Assembly (NCBI GenBank): GCA_023415815.1
Contig: JAEZJL010000253.1
Span: 1-8,083, forward strand
Direction: 5' to 3'
Source of the DNA: Bacillota bacterium
GTDB lineage: Bacteria > Bacillota > Clostridia > Acetivibrionales > DTU013
DNA: 8,083 nt
The position numbers were made by a program, and so were the translations under genes. Under the pieces are notes generated by a model, which was given only the letters and a program-made list of their open reading frames with translations, ran no database searches and had not been told where the DNA came from. This document shows, piece after piece, positions 1-6,275 of the stretch. Within the stretch, counting starts at the first letter, position 1; the number at the start of each line of letters is the position of its first letter.

Positions 1-158
1 CTATTACATGACTTACGGCTTCCCGGCCAGGGCAATACAAGAGCCGGGGAAAACCGGCACGATGCCGGTTTTAGCAACTATCGCGCCACGGACGGCGCGT
101 TTGTTGCGACCCGGCTAATACCAGGGACCTGGCCCTGGAAGCCGTGGGAATGTAATAC
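1..158 (+). ncRNA. structured non-coding RNA, candidate raiA-motif RNA
   Basis: No protein gene fits here, but the stretch folds into nested, perfectly Watson-Crick helices: 2-9 with 150-157 (closing stem), 16-23 with 137-144, 25-31 with 128-134, 42-48 with 110-116, a hairpin 50-58/64-72, then 74-78 with 103-107 enclosing a hairpin 82-87/94-99. Seven consistent helices in under 160 nt indicate a conserved RNA fold. Strand is uncertain because there are no G-U pairs to decide it. Unpaired positions are richer in A than in T on the plus strand, which mildly favours plus. From established knowledge, the raiA-motif RNA of Bacillota typically lies between raiA and comFC; comF is about 4 kb downstream here, so that class is my leading guess, by context and not by recalled consensus. 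It does not resemble a tRNA or a c-di-GMP riboswitch. The promoter would lie outside the window. Confidence 0.6.
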
Positions 159-173
159 GGGGAAGGATGGGGA

Positions 174-212
174 TTCTTAAGGGGAAAACAAGGGCTGGTT
201 TCCCCTTAAGAA
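174..212. terminator. perfect 14-bp hairpin, possible terminator
   Basis: Positions 174-187 and 199-212 are exact reverse complements, giving a 14-bp stem with an 11-nt loop. It sits between the structured RNA and the stop codon of the minus-strand HD-GYP gene. It could end either transcript or protect a 3' end. There is no T-run after the stem in either direction, so classical intrinsic termination is not proven. Confidence 0.5.
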
Positions 213-220
213 AACACAAG

Positions 221-1279
221 TTATATAAAAATCTCCACGATTTCGACCTCCGGGTGCCTGGCAAGATCCTTGGTATAAGGCTCCAGGACGGGCGGCCCCG
301 ATTTGTTTGCGATTACCTTGATTTTCTGCCTTGAGCTGCTGGTTTCCTTGGTCTCGATGATGCTGCCTACCTCGCCCGTATTCAGGAGCACGATGGTTCC
401 TTCGGTATATACGGCGATGCTGCTTATAAAAAGGTCTACAATAAAGGGGTCGAACAGCTTCGAGGCGTTATTTTTGATATATTCGGCCGCGACATGCGGG
501 AGCACCTTCTTTTTATAGACCCTGTCCGCTGTCAGCGCGTCATAAATGTCCGCCACCGTCACGATCCTTGAAAAGGGATCGATCATTTCGGCCTTGATGC
601 CGAGCGGATATCCCGAGCCGTCCCATTTCTCGTGATGCTGGAAGGCAATATTTGCAATGTTATTGCCCAGGGAGCCGTTGGCGTTTTTTATTATCTCGCA
701 GCCGTAAACCGTATGCAGCTGCATGGCGGAAAACTCGTTGTCCGTCAGCTTGTCCGGCTTCTGGAGGATATCGAGCGAAATCTTGCACTTGCCGATATCA
801 TGCAGGATGGCGCCTATTCCGAGGCTTATCAGCTGTTCGTCCGAATAGCCCAGCTTCTTGCCGAGTATAACCGAATAAATGCATACGTCCACGCAATGGA
901 GGAAGGTATAATTGTCTATATCTCTTACCCCCGTTATATGCATCATCACGGTTTCGTTGCTGATGATCATCTGTATGATCTCGTTGACGGTCTTCCTTAT
1001 GACGGAATAGTCGACTTCCTTGTTGTCGCGCACCAGGGCGAACACTTTCCGTATGGTAGTATGGGCCTGCTCATAAAGCTTTTCCTCGGTATATTCTTCG
1101 ATCAGCTCATAGGGGCCTTCCTCAACATAGACGTGCTGTATGCCGAAAGCGTCAAGTTTTCTGATATAAAGCGGTTTTATGGCAAAGCCTGCCAAAAGAA
1201 GCAGTCTGCCATCCATCAGCCTTACATCCATCGAAAGCCTCATACCGGGTTGCAATTCTGAGACCGGGAGCTTAATCAA
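221..1279 (-). CDS. HD-GYP domain cyclic-di-GMP phosphodiesterase
   Basis: This 352-residue protein probably hydrolyses cyclic di-GMP, a second messenger that represses motility, in the cytoplasm; no membrane segment is visible. The HD-GYP signature is complete: His128, the HD pair in HDIGK (160-164), His189, HHE (215-217) followed by DGSGYP (220-225), and ADIYDALT (243-250). An N-terminal region of about 60 residues resembles the small domain often found ahead of HD-GYP, and a beta-rich tail of about 60 residues follows from residue 292. No receiver domain is present, so the input signal is unknown. The start is TTG at 1279, chosen because CAGGAGGA lies 7 nt upstream on the minus strand. It is transcribed away from the flagellar genes and has its own promoter-like sequence. 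Family assignment is firm; activity and substrate are inferred from intact motifs. Confidence 0.93.
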   Translation of the reverse strand: MIKLPVSELQPGMRLSMDVRLMDGRLLLLAGFAIKPLYIRKLDAFGIQHVYVEEGPYELIEEYTEEKLYEQAHTTIRKVFALVRDNKEVDYSVIRKTVNEIIQMIISNETVMMHITGVRDIDNYTFLHCVDVCIYSVILGKKLGYSDEQLISLGIGAILHDIGKCKISLDILQKPDKLTDNEFSAMQLHTVYGCEIIKNANGSLGNNIANIAFQHHEKWDGSGYPLGIKAEMIDPFSRIVTVADIYDALTADRVYKKKVLPHVAAEYIKNNASKLFDPFIVDLFISSIAVYTEGTIVLLNTGEVGSIIETKETSSSRQKIKVIANKSGPPVLEPYTKDLARHPEVEIVEIFI

Positions 1280-1305
1280 AGTATCATCCTCCTGAAAGCA
1301 CTATA

Positions 1306-1334
1306 ATTCTATCATATTTTACAATAATGTACAA
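1306..1334 (-). promoter_or_regulatory. SigA-type promoter of the HD-GYP gene
   Basis: Read on the minus strand, TTGTAC (1334-1329) is followed after 17 nt by TAGAAT (1311-1306), close to the vegetative consensus at optimal spacing. It lies just upstream of the gene's AGGAGG site, so the leader would be short, about 20 nt. Confidence 0.55.
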
Positions 1335-1345
1335 AAGATTATTGT
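1321..1345. promoter_or_regulatory. inverted repeat, candidate operator
   Basis: ACAATAAT (1321-1328) and ATTATTGT (1338-1345) form a perfect 8-bp inverted repeat with a 9-nt spacer. The spacer contains the predicted -35 box of the HD-GYP gene (1329-1334). Size and placement suit a dimeric regulator that would block that promoter. It also lies about 80 nt upstream of the divergent gene at 1428. The sequence is AT-rich, so chance is possible. Confidence 0.4.
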
Positions 1346-1427
1346 CTCTATGCATATTTATTTCCCGTAACAGCGCGGCGGCAAACTTCATAAAATAAAA
1401 TACAGCTTATATTGTGGGGGATAAGGT

Positions 1428-1799
1428 ATGCTGTACTACATAATCAGGTTTTTGACCTGTCTGTTTGCCGTATATGGGGCGTTTACACTCATAACCTGTA
1501 TACTCGAGGCCATAGGGAGCAGGAGCGCCGCGGGCGCTTCAAAAGTGAAGGTCGTGGTGGCTGTCAGGGATGTGGAGGAGCAGATTGAGAATATAGTCAG
1601 GAATGCGGTAAGGGCGGAGCTTCCGTCAAGGCTGATGTCGGACGGCAGGCTCATATTTGTCGATATGGACTCGCGTGACGGGACGCTGCCACTGCTGCAC
1701 AAGCTGGAAAAGGATTACGGGAATATCGATATACTTGAAATAGGGGACAGGCAGACGGCCTTTGCGGATTTTGGAAGCCCGGACCGGGAGCGGAGCTGA
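1428..1799 (+). CDS. small membrane-anchored protein with partial glycosyltransferase-like fold
   Basis: The function of this 123-residue protein is not recognised. Residues 3-30 form one hydrophobic segment, likely a membrane anchor with the rest in the cytoplasm. Residues 39-107 resemble the first half of a family 2 glycosyltransferase: a strand and helix at 41-61 (VVVAVRDVEEQIENI) where GT2 enzymes have an IP-N-EE motif, and FVDMDSRDGT (77-86) where they have a VDDGSTDGT nucleotide-binding turn. The metal-binding DXD and catalytic base that come later in GT2 enzymes are absent because the protein ends first. A GGGGG tract 7 nt before the ATG serves as ribosome site. It is first in the plus-strand run, 70 nt before recD2. 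It could be a degenerate transferase, a regulatory half-domain, or an unrelated Rossmann-like protein. Confidence 0.7.
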   Translation: MLYYIIRFLTCLFAVYGAFTLITCILEAIGSRSAAGASKVKVVVAVRDVEEQIENIVRNAVRAELPSRLMSDGRLIFVDMDSRDGTLPLLHKLEKDYGNIDILEIGDRQTAFADFGSPDRERS

Positions 1800-1828
1800 A
1801 TCCGCCATCTTTTCACTGCCGGATTTTT
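1799..1828 (+). terminator. weak hairpin plus T-run between genes
   Basis: AATCCG (1799-1804) can pair with CGGATT (1820-1825), followed by a short T-run ending at 1828. The loop is 15 nt and the stem only 6 bp, so at best this is a leaky terminator ahead of recD2. Confidence 0.2.
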
Positions 1829-1869
1829 GATATATACTTATTGATATTACAAAATGCGGAGAGATTATT

Positions 1870-4089
1870 TTGCTCGTAATCGAAGGTACCATCGAAGAAA
1901 TCATATACTCAAATGAAATAAACGGCTATACCGTATGCTGTGTAAAGTCCGGAAACGACGTCGTCACAGCTGTAGGCTACATGCCGTTCCTCAACGCCGG
2001 AGAGAGCGTCAGGCTGACCGGGAAATGGACAAGCCATCCCGACTACGGCGAGCAGTTCAAGACCGAGCTGTATGAGAAGCTCCTGCCGCAGTCGGAGGAG
2101 GCAATGGAAAGGTACCTGGCGTCGGGTATCATCAAAGGCGTGGGACCTGCCACGGCTGCAAAAATCATCCAGACCTTCGGGAAAGATACGCTTGATATCA
2201 TCAATTTCAGGCCCCAGCTGCTGGTGGAGGTCAAGGGTATAAGCCTGGAAAAGGCGATCAGGATAGGACAGGCCTTTGAGGAGCAAAGAGGGCTGAGAAA
2301 TGTGGTCATGCTCCTGCAGGAATACGGTATAAGCCCATCTTGCTGCATTAAGATATACAGGACCTTCGGCGATAAAGCGGTGGAAAGGATTAGGGAAAAC
2401 CCCTATTGCCTGTCGGAAGAGGTATTCGGAATAGGCTTTAAAACCGCCGACAGGATAGCCATGAGCATGGGCATTGACCCAGCCTCCAGATTCCGGCTGT
2501 GCAGCGGCATCAAATATACGCTTTCTCGTTCTGCGGCTAACGGGCACACCTATATTCCCGCCTTCATGCTGAAGGAATATGCATCCGAGCTGCTGGGCAC
2601 GGCTGCAGCCGGTGTCGAGGACGCGCTGATTTCGCTCGTCCTTGACAGGTCGGTGATTGTGGAAAAGGACGATGAAGGTGACAGAATATATCTCAACTCC
2701 TTTCATGCTGCCGAGCTTGCGGTTTGCAGGAAGCTTCTCGAGCTGTCCGCGGCTCATTTCGACGACCTGCCTGAGGATTTTGACGAAAGGCTTGACAGGG
2801 TGCAGGCCGATGAGGGCGTAGAACTGGCGGAAAAGCAAAGGGAGGCGGTACGGGAGGCAATGACGAGGGGGGTGCTTGTCATTACCGGAGGGCCCGGGAC
2901 CGGAAAGACCACCATCATAAAGAGCATTATAAGGCTTCTGATCAACGGCGGCTGCAAGACAGTCCTCGCGGCGCCGACCGGGCGCGCCGCCAAAAGGATG
3001 ACCGAGGCCACGGGCTTCGAGGCAAAAACCATCCACCGGCTCCTGGAGACAGGCTATTCCGGGGACGACAGGGAGCTGCTTTTCCAGAAGAACGCCTCAA
3101 ACCCCATAGAGGCGGACGTAATTATCATCGATGAAATGTCCATGGTAGATATAATACTGATGAACCACCTGCTCAAGGCTATTCCACGGGGAGCGAGGCT
3201 CATACTGGCCGGCGACGTGGATCAGCTGCCATCCGTCGGCGCGGGGAATGTCCTGGAGGATATCATTGAAAGCGGCATCGTCAGGACTGTCTGCCTGACC
3301 GAGATATTCAGGCAGGCGCAGGAAAGCATGATCATAGTTAATGCCCACAGGATAAACAGGGGAGAAATGCCGAACCTGAACGTCAAGGACAGGGATTTTT
3401 TTCTGGTCCCCAGGCAAAACGCCGAAAGTATCGTCAGGACGGTTGTAGACCTCTGCAGCAGGCGGCTGCCGGAATCTTTGGGCTATGACCCCATGCACCA
3501 TATACAGGTGCTGTCTCCCACCAGAAAGGGCCTGCCGGGGGTAGTAAACCTGAATACGGAGCTGCAGAAGGTTTTAAACCCTCCGGGCGCCAAAAAAGCC
3601 GAAAAGACTTCAAGGGACTATATTTTTCGTGAGGGCGACCGCGTCATGCAGGTGAGGAACAATTACACCCTCCGATGGGAGAAGAACGGGGATAAGTACA
3701 TCGACGGGACCGGAGTTTTCAACGGCGATACGGGAATTGTAAAAAGGATTGACGAGGAGGAGCAGAAGCTGGAGGTGCTCTTTGAGGATGAACGCCTGGT
3801 GGAGTATGATTTCAACATACTTGACGAAATAGAGCCGGCCTTTGCCATTACGATCCACAAGAGCCAGGGCAGCGAATTTCCTGTAGTAGTGCTGCCCGTA
3901 TTTGCAGGCCCTCAGGTGCTTATGACCAGAAATCTCCTGTATACCGCGGTTACAAGGGCAAAGGAGCTGGTTGTCATCGTGGGCGATGAGGAATCGCTCT
4001 CAAGAATGGTGGAAAACGAAAGTGAAAATCTCAGGTATTCCGGTTTATCCGATAAGCTAAAAAAATATGCAAGACTTGCCGATATATAA
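1870..4089 (+). CDS. recD2: ATP-dependent DNA helicase RecD2
   Basis: This is a 739-residue superfamily 1B helicase that moves 5'-3' on DNA. RecD2 enzymes work without RecBC and act in DNA repair and replication fork maintenance. An OB-like N-terminal region (1-70) is followed by helix-hairpin-helix elements (GVGPATAAKI at 90-99, around 121-132, and GIGFKTADRIA at 187-197), the extra N-terminal part that separates RecD2 from RecBCD-type RecD. Helicase motifs are intact: Walker A GGPGTGKT (340-347), Walker B IIIDEMSM (418-425), motif III GDVDQLPSVGAG (448-459), EIFRQ (478-482), motif V AITIHKSQGSEF (659-670) and motif VI YTAVTRAK (691-698). Length is normal. The start is TTG at 1870, supported by GGAGAG 6 nt upstream. 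In Firmicutes recD2 is often unlinked to recombination genes; here it precedes comF by 94 nt. Confidence 0.97.
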   Translation: MLVIEGTIEEIIYSNEINGYTVCCVKSGNDVVTAVGYMPFLNAGESVRLTGKWTSHPDYGEQFKTELYEKLLPQSEEAMERYLASGIIKGVGPATAAKIIQTFGKDTLDIINFRPQLLVEVKGISLEKAIRIGQAFEEQRGLRNVVMLLQEYGISPSCCIKIYRTFGDKAVERIRENPYCLSEEVFGIGFKTADRIAMSMGIDPASRFRLCSGIKYTLSRSAANGHTYIPAFMLKEYASELLGTAAAGVEDALISLVLDRSVIVEKDDEGDRIYLNSFHAAELAVCRKLLELSAAHFDDLPEDFDERLDRVQADEGVELAEKQREAVREAMTRGVLVITGGPGTGKTTIIKSIIRLLINGGCKTVLAAPTGRAAKRMTEATGFEAKTIHRLLETGYSGDDRELLFQKNASNPIEADVIIIDEMSMVDIILMNHLLKAIPRGARLILAGDVDQLPSVGAGNVLEDIIESGIVRTVCLTEIFRQAQESMIIVNAHRINRGEMPNLNVKDRDFFLVPRQNAESIVRTVVDLCSRRLPESLGYDPMHHIQVLSPTRKGLPGVVNLNTELQKVLNPPGAKKAEKTSRDYIFREGDRVMQVRNNYTLRWEKNGDKYIDGTGVFNGDTGIVKRIDEEEQKLEVLFEDERLVEYDFNILDEIEPAFAITIHKSQGSEFPVVVLPVFAGPQVLMTRNLLYTAVTRAKELVVIVGDEESLSRMVENESENLRYSGLSDKLKKYARLADI

Positions 4090-4183
4090 AATATGCGGGG
4101 ATATTTCTACTTATGTTGTATTTATTGGTATGCCCCGTGGTTGAAAGTAAGCTTGATGAACTAAGGGGAGCGGTGAAGCACCG

Positions 4184-4861
4184 GTGGGTTTTTTAGACAA
4201 GCTGGCGGGAATTCTGCTGCCGCCGAGGTGTATATTCTGCGGCGGTCTGCTCGAGCCTGGGCAAACGCTTCAGATATGCGGCGGATGCTATCCGAAAATA
4301 CCGTTTGCAGAAGAGGCGGTTGTCAGGACAAGAGCGGAAGGGGCGGGCCTTGCCTGTGACGGAGCCTTATGCGTATGCGAATATTCGGGCGTCGTCAGGG
4401 AGTCTCTTATAAGATTCAAATTTTACGGCAAGCCGGGCTACTACAGAACCTTCGCAAGGCTGATTTCAGACCGGATGAGGAAGCTTGGGTGCGACGGAGC
4501 CTTTGACATGGTGGTGAGCGTGCCTCTCCACAGGCAGAAGGAGTATCAGAGAGGCTACAACCAGGCCTACCTTATATCAAAGGCGTTAAGCAGGGGGCTG
4601 AAGCTGCCTGAGCGCTCCCGGCTGCTGAAAAGGTGCAGGAATACCCGGACCCAGAGCCTTCTGGACAGGAGCGGAAGAAGGAGCAATATAGCAAATGCCT
4701 TTGAAGTGACCGCGCCAGGAGAGGTTAAAGACAGATCGATATTGCTTGTCGACGATATAATGACAACGGGCTACACGCTGGACGAGTGCGCAAGGATGTT
4801 GAAGGAGGCCGGAGCCGTGTTTGTAATGGCGGCTGTCGTGGCCACCGGAAGAAAGTTTTGA
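4184..4861 (+). CDS. comF: ComF family protein (phosphoribosyltransferase-like)
   Basis: This 225-residue protein is of the ComFC type, a cytoplasmic factor needed in naturally competent Firmicutes for handling incoming single-stranded DNA. A four-cysteine zinc site lies near the N-terminus (C16, C19, C32, C35). The phosphoribosyltransferase-like domain follows, with VPLHRQKEYQRGYNQA (113-128) and the PRPP-loop signature ILLVDDIMTTGYT (186-198). No catalytic activity is established for the family. The start is GTG at 4184; it is the only usable start after the in-frame stop at 4157, although the AGGGGAG upstream is 13 nt away, rather far, which suggests modest translation. The gene ends 14 nt before the yvyF start, so the two are very likely cotranscribed. 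No comFA is present in the window. Competence in this organism cannot be judged. Confidence 0.93.
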   Translation: MGFLDKLAGILLPPRCIFCGGLLEPGQTLQICGGCYPKIPFAEEAVVRTRAEGAGLACDGALCVCEYSGVVRESLIRFKFYGKPGYYRTFARLISDRMRKLGCDGAFDMVVSVPLHRQKEYQRGYNQAYLISKALSRGLKLPERSRLLKRCRNTRTQSLLDRSGRRSNIANAFEVTAPGEVKDRSILLVDDIMTTGYTLDECARMLKEAGAVFVMAAVVATGRKF

Positions 4862-4875
4862 TAGGAGGATTTACT

Positions 4876-5310
4876 ATGTCGGATGTCAGAAATTGCAGGA
4901 AATGCGGAAAGATTTTTTCTTATATGGGAGGAAGCCCATATTGCCAGACATGCAGGCAGGCGGACGAAGAGGATTTCAAAAAGGTCAAGGATTATCTTTA
5001 CAGAAACCCGGGCGCGAATATAACGCAGGTTTCGGTGGAGCTGGAAATCAGTGTGGAGAAGATCAGGAGATTCCTCAAGGAGGGCAGGCTTGAGATCACC
5101 TCTTCGGAGGGAAATATGCTCCTGGAGTGCGAGAACTGCGGCAAGGCTATCAAGAGCGGGAGATTCTGCGACGAATGCGAGAGAAGCCTCGCGGCCGGCT
5201 TAAAATCGACCGCCGACAATATGAGGTCGGAAATGAGTCTCAGTGCGGACCCCTCCAAAAAGGCCGTAGGCATGAGATATCTCAACAAAGACATAAAAAA
5301 ATCCGATTAA
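4876..5310 (+). CDS. yvyF: YvyF-type flagellar operon regulator
   Basis: This 144-residue protein matches the flagellar operon protein family that includes Bacillus YvyF, encoded between comFC and flgM. Two cysteine knuckles flank a small helical domain: C7, C10, C23 and C26 at the N-terminus, and C85, C88, C98 and C101 toward the C-terminus, both likely zinc sites. Between them, residues 33-78 include a helix-turn-helix-like stretch (ITQVSVELEISVEKIRRFL, 49-67), suggesting DNA or RNA binding. The tail is polar and lysine-rich. The reading frame is open further upstream to 4786, inside comF, but ATG 4876 is chosen because AGGAGG at 4863-4868 sits 7 nt before it and the family begins just before the first cysteine pair. 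Its molecular role is not settled in the family. Confidence 0.9.
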   Translation: MSDVRNCRKCGKIFSYMGGSPYCQTCRQADEEDFKKVKDYLYRNPGANITQVSVELEISVEKIRRFLKEGRLEITSSEGNMLLECENCGKAIKSGRFCDECERSLAAGLKSTADNMRSEMSLSADPSKKAVGMRYLNKDIKKSD

Positions 5311-5335
5311 TAAAAAATACGTTTGTTCCGATAAT
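5308..5335 (+). promoter_or_regulatory. candidate SigD (flagellar sigma) promoter of flgM
   Basis: TCCGATAAT (5327-5335) closely matches the flagellar sigma-28 -10 element (GCCGATAT). Fifteen nt upstream of it is TAAT (5308-5311), near the TAAA -35 element; a true TAAA at 5311-5314 would leave a shorter 12-nt spacer. It sits at the end of yvyF and about 45 nt before the flgM start. Bacillus flgM also has a SigD promoter near this position. A similar CCGATTAA occurs at 5303, with no good -35. Confidence 0.6.
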
Positions 5336-5377
5336 ATTAATGAACATAGCATTAAAGATAAAGGTGAGTGGTTTAGG

Positions 5378-5665
5378 ATGAGAATTCCCGGAGACATATC
5401 CAAGATTACAGGGGTATACGATAAGCAGAAGAATGTGAACAGGGTTGACAGGACCAATATGGTTGCATCAAAAAAGGACGTTGTGTCGATTTCCACCCAG
5501 GCAAAGGATTTCCAGACGGTATTCAGAGCCCTGAAGGACATACCGGACATAAGGCAGGGAAAGGTCGACGAGCTTTCGGCGAGGTATGAGTCCGGGAATT
5601 ATGATATAGACGGAAACGATGTGGCCGAAAAGGTGATCAGCAGCATTTTCGACAGAAAAGCGTAG
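5378..5665 (+). CDS. flgM: anti-sigma-28 factor FlgM
   Basis: This 95-residue protein binds the flagellar sigma factor SigD/FliA and keeps late genes off until the hook-basal body is complete. The first 35 residues are polar and probably disordered, as usual in the family. The C-terminal sigma-binding half is typical: VVSISTQAKDF (35-45), then DIRQGKVDELSARYESGNYD (57-76) and DGNDVAEKVISSIF (78-91). The ATG at 5378 follows AAGGTGAG with a 9-nt gap. Placement after yvyF and before flgN and flgK is the standard Firmicutes order. A sigma-28-like promoter in front and an intrinsic terminator behind imply a self-limiting circuit in which SigD would raise its own inhibitor. Confidence 0.95.
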   Translation: MRIPGDISKITGVYDKQKNVNRVDRTNMVASKKDVVSISTQAKDFQTVFRALKDIPDIRQGKVDELSARYESGNYDIDGNDVAEKVISSIFDRKA

Positions 5666-5672
5666 AGAAAGG

Positions 5673-5700
5673 ATAGAGAGTTTACGCTCTCTATTTTTTT
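5673..5700 (+). terminator. intrinsic terminator after flgM
   Basis: ATAGAGAG (5673-5680) pairs with CTCTCTAT (5687-5694) around a 6-nt loop, followed by seven T (5694-5700). It starts only 8 nt after the flgM stop codon. It would end or attenuate transcription before flgN, and no clear new promoter is visible between it and flgN, so partial read-through is likely. Confidence 0.85.
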
Positions 5701-5715
5701 CCAGGAAAACCTAGT

Positions 5716-5730
5716 CCGCACCGGATGCGG
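5716..5730 (+). promoter_or_regulatory. small hairpin with GGA in the loop, upstream of flgN
   Basis: CCGCA (5716-5720) pairs with TGCGG (5726-5730), presenting CCGGA in the loop. GGA in a hairpin loop is the core of CsrA sites, and csrA is often a flagellar neighbour in Firmicutes. It lies about 40 nt upstream of the flgN start, not over its ribosome site. The link to CsrA is speculative. Confidence 0.2.
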
Positions 5731-5768
5731 CGGGCTCCGGGAAAGTATGAGATAGGGTGGTGCTATGT

Positions 5769-6266
5769 TTGAATACGGTCCTGATAGATGAATTGATAGA
5801 CATATTAAATAAAGAGACGGCTATATACGAAGGCGTCCTTAAATTATCCAGAAGCAAGACCGATACGATCGTCGCGGGAAAGGTATCGGAGCTTGAGGGT
5901 ATAACAAGGCTGGAGCAGTCCATGATAATGCAGATGGGCAAGCTTGAGGCGCAGAGGGAAAAGCTGGTAGGCGAGCTGTCCGTACAGATGAAGGTAGCTG
6001 CGGAGGACATAACCATATCAAGCCTTGAAAAGCTGCTTGGCGAAGAGCAGTCCGAAAGGCTCAAAGCCTGCCACAGGTCGCTTGACAGAGCCTTAAAGGA
6101 GCTGTCCGGCGCAAATAAGCTGAATTCAAAGCTGATAAAAAACTCGCTTGATTACATCGATTTTTCCATAAATCTCCTTGCCAGCGCCAGCTCCGGAAAT
6201 ATGTACGGAAATGCGGGCCAGGCCAGCGATTCAAAGAAGAGGAATTTCTTCGACGTGAAGTTATAG
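5769..6266 (+). CDS. flgN: flagellar export chaperone FlgN
   Basis: This protein of about 165 residues is the likely chaperone that binds FlgK and FlgL in the cytoplasm, prevents their aggregation and delivers them to the flagellar type III export gate. It is almost wholly helical and highly charged: an N-terminal helix with LIDELIDILNKE, long coiled-coil-like segments, and a C-terminal NSKLIKNSLDYIDFSINLL helix, the part that usually contacts the substrate. Sequence identity in this family is low; the call rests on this pattern and on the position between flgM and flgK. The start is uncertain. TTG 5769 is preferred because GGGTGG (5755-5760) sits 8 nt ahead and the protein then begins as family members do; GTG 5757 or 5760 would add three or four residues. 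Its stop overlaps the flgK ribosome site, so flgN and flgK are translationally close. Confidence 0.88.
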   Translation: MNTVLIDELIDILNKETAIYEGVLKLSRSKTDTIVAGKVSELEGITRLEQSMIMQMGKLEAQREKLVGELSVQMKVAAEDITISSLEKLLGEEQSERLKACHRSLDRALKELSGANKLNSKLIKNSLDYIDFSINLLASASSGNMYGNAGQASDSKKRNFFDVKL

Positions 6267-6275
6267 GAGGTCATT

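Noticed and set aside
1..158. c-di-GMP riboswitch controlling the HD-GYP gene
   Set aside because: The fold does not show the known aptamer motifs, and the RNA lies downstream of the gene's 3' end, not in its leader.
632..1261. Open plus-strand frame of 209 codons opposite the HD-GYP gene
   Set aside because: The minus strand carries a complete HD-GYP signature with a good ribosome site; the plus frame has no family resemblance.
1387..1413. Promoter for the gene at 1428 (TTCATA, 15 nt, TATATT)
   Set aside because: The spacer is too short and the -35 match is poor; a promoter must exist in this divergent region but I cannot place it.
1909..3036. Long open frame on the minus strand, 375 codons, opposite recD2
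   Set aside because: It lies fully antisense to a helicase with all motifs intact, resembles no known family, and has low-complexity composition typical of shadow frames in moderate-GC genes.
4096..4137. CGGGG/CCCCG pairing in the recD2-comF gap as a terminator
   Set aside because: It has only 5 bp with a 32-nt loop and no T-run.
4113..4196. 27-codon open frame (MLYLLVCPVVESKL...) in the recD2-comF gap, overlapping the comF start
   Set aside because: There is no convincing ribosome site before the ATG and no recognisable family. A translational coupling role for the weakly positioned comF start is possible but unsupported.
4786..4875. Upstream extension of yvyF into comF
   Set aside because: The extension encodes 30 residues out of frame with comF and lacks a ribosome site, while ATG 4876 has AGGAGG at the right distance.
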